DNA of 64,000 nt from Undaria pinnatifida (lineage: Eukaryota > Sar > Phaeophyceae > Laminariales > Alariaceae). A program made the position numbers and the translations under genes. Below, piece by piece: positions 61,770 to 64,000 of this stretch. The notes under the pieces were generated by a model that was not told the DNA's origin, did no database searches, and saw only the letters and a list, made by a program, of their open reading frames with translations. The DNA is taken from contig JABAKD010000021.1 in assembly GCA_012845835.1 (NCBI GenBank), forward strand, positions 1,501,185 to 1,565,184, written 5' to 3'. How positions within the stretch are numbered: the first letter of the stretch is position 1; every line of letters begins with the position of its first letter.

Positions 61770-64000
61770 GCGCAGTAAACTTCAACTTCTCTCACGAAAA
61801 AAACTTGGTGTTGGAGCCGCGTCGAAGACAGACAGACGTCTCGGGTGCTATCTTGGGCACGGCAAAGTCACTAGTACACCAGCATGGACTCTTCCTAGTA
61901 CCTGCGACCGGCGGCGTAGGCACTGTGAGCCGGGGCCTGCAGTGTCACCCTTCGGCCAGGCTGTAAACAGGACGGTCAACATGACGAAACATGCGGTGGA
62001 ATAAATCAAGCAACGCCAAAATGAAACCGACGTCCCCCGTTTCCCTGTTTATCATGGCCATTCAGTACATTGAAACCCTTTTTTTCGGTTGCAAAACACA
62101 GGGTACGAAGAAAGAAGACACGAGACGTACTAATGGGAGCGACAGCCAAGGACGGACAGCGAAAGGAGCGGTGAGTGGCTGCATTATCCTCCGACCCGCA
62201 CCTTAAGAGTTACGCTTGCTCTCAGCCAAGTTCTGCGCTTGACGTACGTACAATGTTTCCATGCGGTAGTTTTATTCCCAACGGTCTACTGTCATCTCCG
62301 GGGCAGTCTCTGCTTTGCTCTCTATTCTGCCCCGTACAACGCTGCCCTCCACGCCGCTGCACTGCACTGCTGTGCACTGCTGTGCCCGGCTTCCCTGTAC
62401 TGGTCCTTCTGTGCTATATTGTGCTATCTCGACCAGCTCTGGGTGCTACACACAATCTGTGCTTGTCCGTGGTGCAGAAGTTTGGTGTTTGATGCAGATT
62501 CCCGCGTTTCGTTGTTTGACTTCGGTCGGTACCCACCCCGATTTAAGAGCACGCCGTGACACGCCGAAGCTTACGGCATCGCGCTCCCGACATGGGGTCA
62601 AAACACTTAGAGTTAGAACAGCATACGTTTAGAAGTTGCAAATGGGTTGACTACACATTGCTCTCACCTGTGGTGGAAATTATATACCGCTGTAGGGTTT
62701 AGCACAGAGGGGCATGCTGGTTTGACCGCTCAATGCTCTTGTCCTTGGCGCTTTTAAATCGGCGTACAGTAGCGGCTACGGTTTAAGAGAAAATGTTTTA
62801 GAGAAAGTACGGGTTTAAGAGAGATGAACTGGCTGGCACGACCAAAATCGATTTAAGAGATAACTGGTCTTATGTCTAGGATTTTCTCTTAAATCGAGCT
62901 GCTGGAAATCACACCACACAGCCATCACACTCATCACACACACACCTGTAGCGGGCAGTCGCTGCACAGCTGTCCCCGACCCCACGCCAGGCCCACCGAA
63001 GTTCACAAATCACCAATGCAGAGGCGTCTGCGGGCAGTACCTCCATGGCACTTGTGGTGTGGTGGACCCGCTCGGGACCAGCGAGATGCACCGCATTTGG
63101 CACACCTGTGCGACCTCCTGCGAGAGTGATATACGATTTAAGAGAGTATTCTCTTATACCGTAGCCAACACAGTATAACAGAAAGCCGGATTGAAGAGAG
63201 GGAAACTGCGCTGGCACGGACCTCTCTTAAACCGTAGCCGCTACTGTACCCACTACCAGTACCTTGTAGCCGAATTTCTTGGCCCATACCGGAACCCTTT
63301 TTAGTTTAGAGCAGCAGGCGTGGTTCCTCTCACTACCAGTACGAGTGCGGTACCGTGCCAGAGATGGCAGCACGACACAGTACCCGCACTCAAGCGGGAC
63401 CCCTAATTGTCTCGGGATGGTGCGGTATGGCGCCCTGTAGCAGGACGAGGCAATGACAAACGAGTTCGGCCTGGCAACTAAGAGTATAGTACCACAATTA
63501 CCACATGTACTACAAGGGCTCCGCTCCGCGGGCGGCTGACGCCGCCCCCTACGCTCGCGCAAGGCAAGGAAGAATGCAACTAAAAACATGTACTAACTGT
63601 AAAGGGCTAACTGTAAAGGGGGCAGAAAGAAGAGGCCCGTGATTTGGTGCGAACAGCGGTTTGATACTGCCAAGAGCTGGTTATGCAGAGCAAATTGCCC
63701 TGCTGTACCCAGCTGTGCTGTGTGCTTTTGTTACCGGTGTTACGTTCTGATCGGCAGTACGGGGGTAATTTCCGGAGGGGAAAAAACAGGGGGCCGTGAG
63801 GCCATTTCTTATGCAGTCGGATTTGTCAGTCGAAAACGGCAAATCGGGCTTTCTTACGCAATCGAAAAAGGGCTTTTTCGACTCATTTTTTTTTGACTGA
63901 AAGTTCCGACTGGCGGATCCAGTCGAAAAACTCAGTCGAAAAAGTTTTACACGTGTTTTTTGAACCGATCGCATCGCCCATCCCACCACCGAACACACAC
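61770..64000. other. Region upstream of possible exon 1
   Basis: No exon supported. 62530-62710 resembles 23625-23720 and 40480-40510 (GATTTAAGAGC and CTCCCGACATGGGG words). A Tc1/mariner-like MITE lies at 62768-63246. 63800-63945 has repeated CAGTCGAAAA inverted words. No clear promoter could be assigned. Confidence 0.5.
62768..63246. mobile_element. Tc1/mariner-like MITE, 479 bp, TA flanks
   Basis: Near-perfect terminal inverted repeats CAGTAGCGGCTACGGTTTAA continuing GAGA, flanked on both sides by TA, the target duplication of the Tc1/mariner superfamily, whose ends often start CAGT. Inside, GATTTAAGAGA recurs in both orientations. No transposase frame. Confidence 0.85.

Overview
This window is repeat-rich nuclear DNA from a eukaryote. 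I see no prokaryotic gene structure. Its backbone appears to be one very long minus-strand gene made of short exons (40-270 bp) separated by introns of about 0.2 to 13 kb. Introns have GT donors and AG acceptors. I joined exons by reading frame, splice phase and protein logic. 21 exons are supported, and one more is possible at the 5' side (61.5-61.8 kb). The gene starts near or beyond the right side and runs off the left edge (last exon seen 1334-1427). The visible product is about 890 residues, or about 980 with the possible first exon. It is a modular chain of about eleven EF-hand motifs, mostly degenerate, in pairs separated by charged helical linkers. Two loops are canonical (exon 7 DHNGDGVVDLTD, exon 11 DVDGSGEIDFSE). 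A third is split over an exon junction so that its position-12 Glu comes from the next exon. The family is a multi-EF-hand protein of the general type seen in axonemal or cytoskeletal EF-hand proteins; that role is inference.

The organism cannot be fixed from one gene. Long repeat-filled introns, mid GC and a multi-EF-hand gene fit a large-genome protist or alga (stramenopile such as a brown alga, or an alveolate such as a chromerid). This is a low-confidence guess.

Layout, right to left along the transcript: 59.1-59.7 and 57.5-57.7 kb first EF pair; 54.8 and 51.9 kb linker; 46.8 kb canonical EF-hand; 43.7 and 40.6 kb charged linker; 38.1 and 37.3 kb second EF pair; 29.1-26.9 kb linker; 25.5-20.5 kb two more EF pairs; 15.6-14.8 kb another pair with an Ala-rich tail; 1.4 kb the start of the next one.

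The introns hold (i) simple repeats and minisatellites, (ii) at least four short inverted-repeat element families of MITE type, (iii) a tRNA-headed SINE family, one copy nested in a MITE, and (iv) most unusually, arrays of decayed copies of the edge of the neighbouring exon, splice site included. At least seven exons (2, 4, 5, 7, 8, 9, 19; more weakly 17) have such edge copies in the adjoining intron, some still open in frame. This suggests that introns of this gene grew by repeated tandem duplication across splice junctions, or that some copies are used as alternative exons. I consider this the main novelty of the window.
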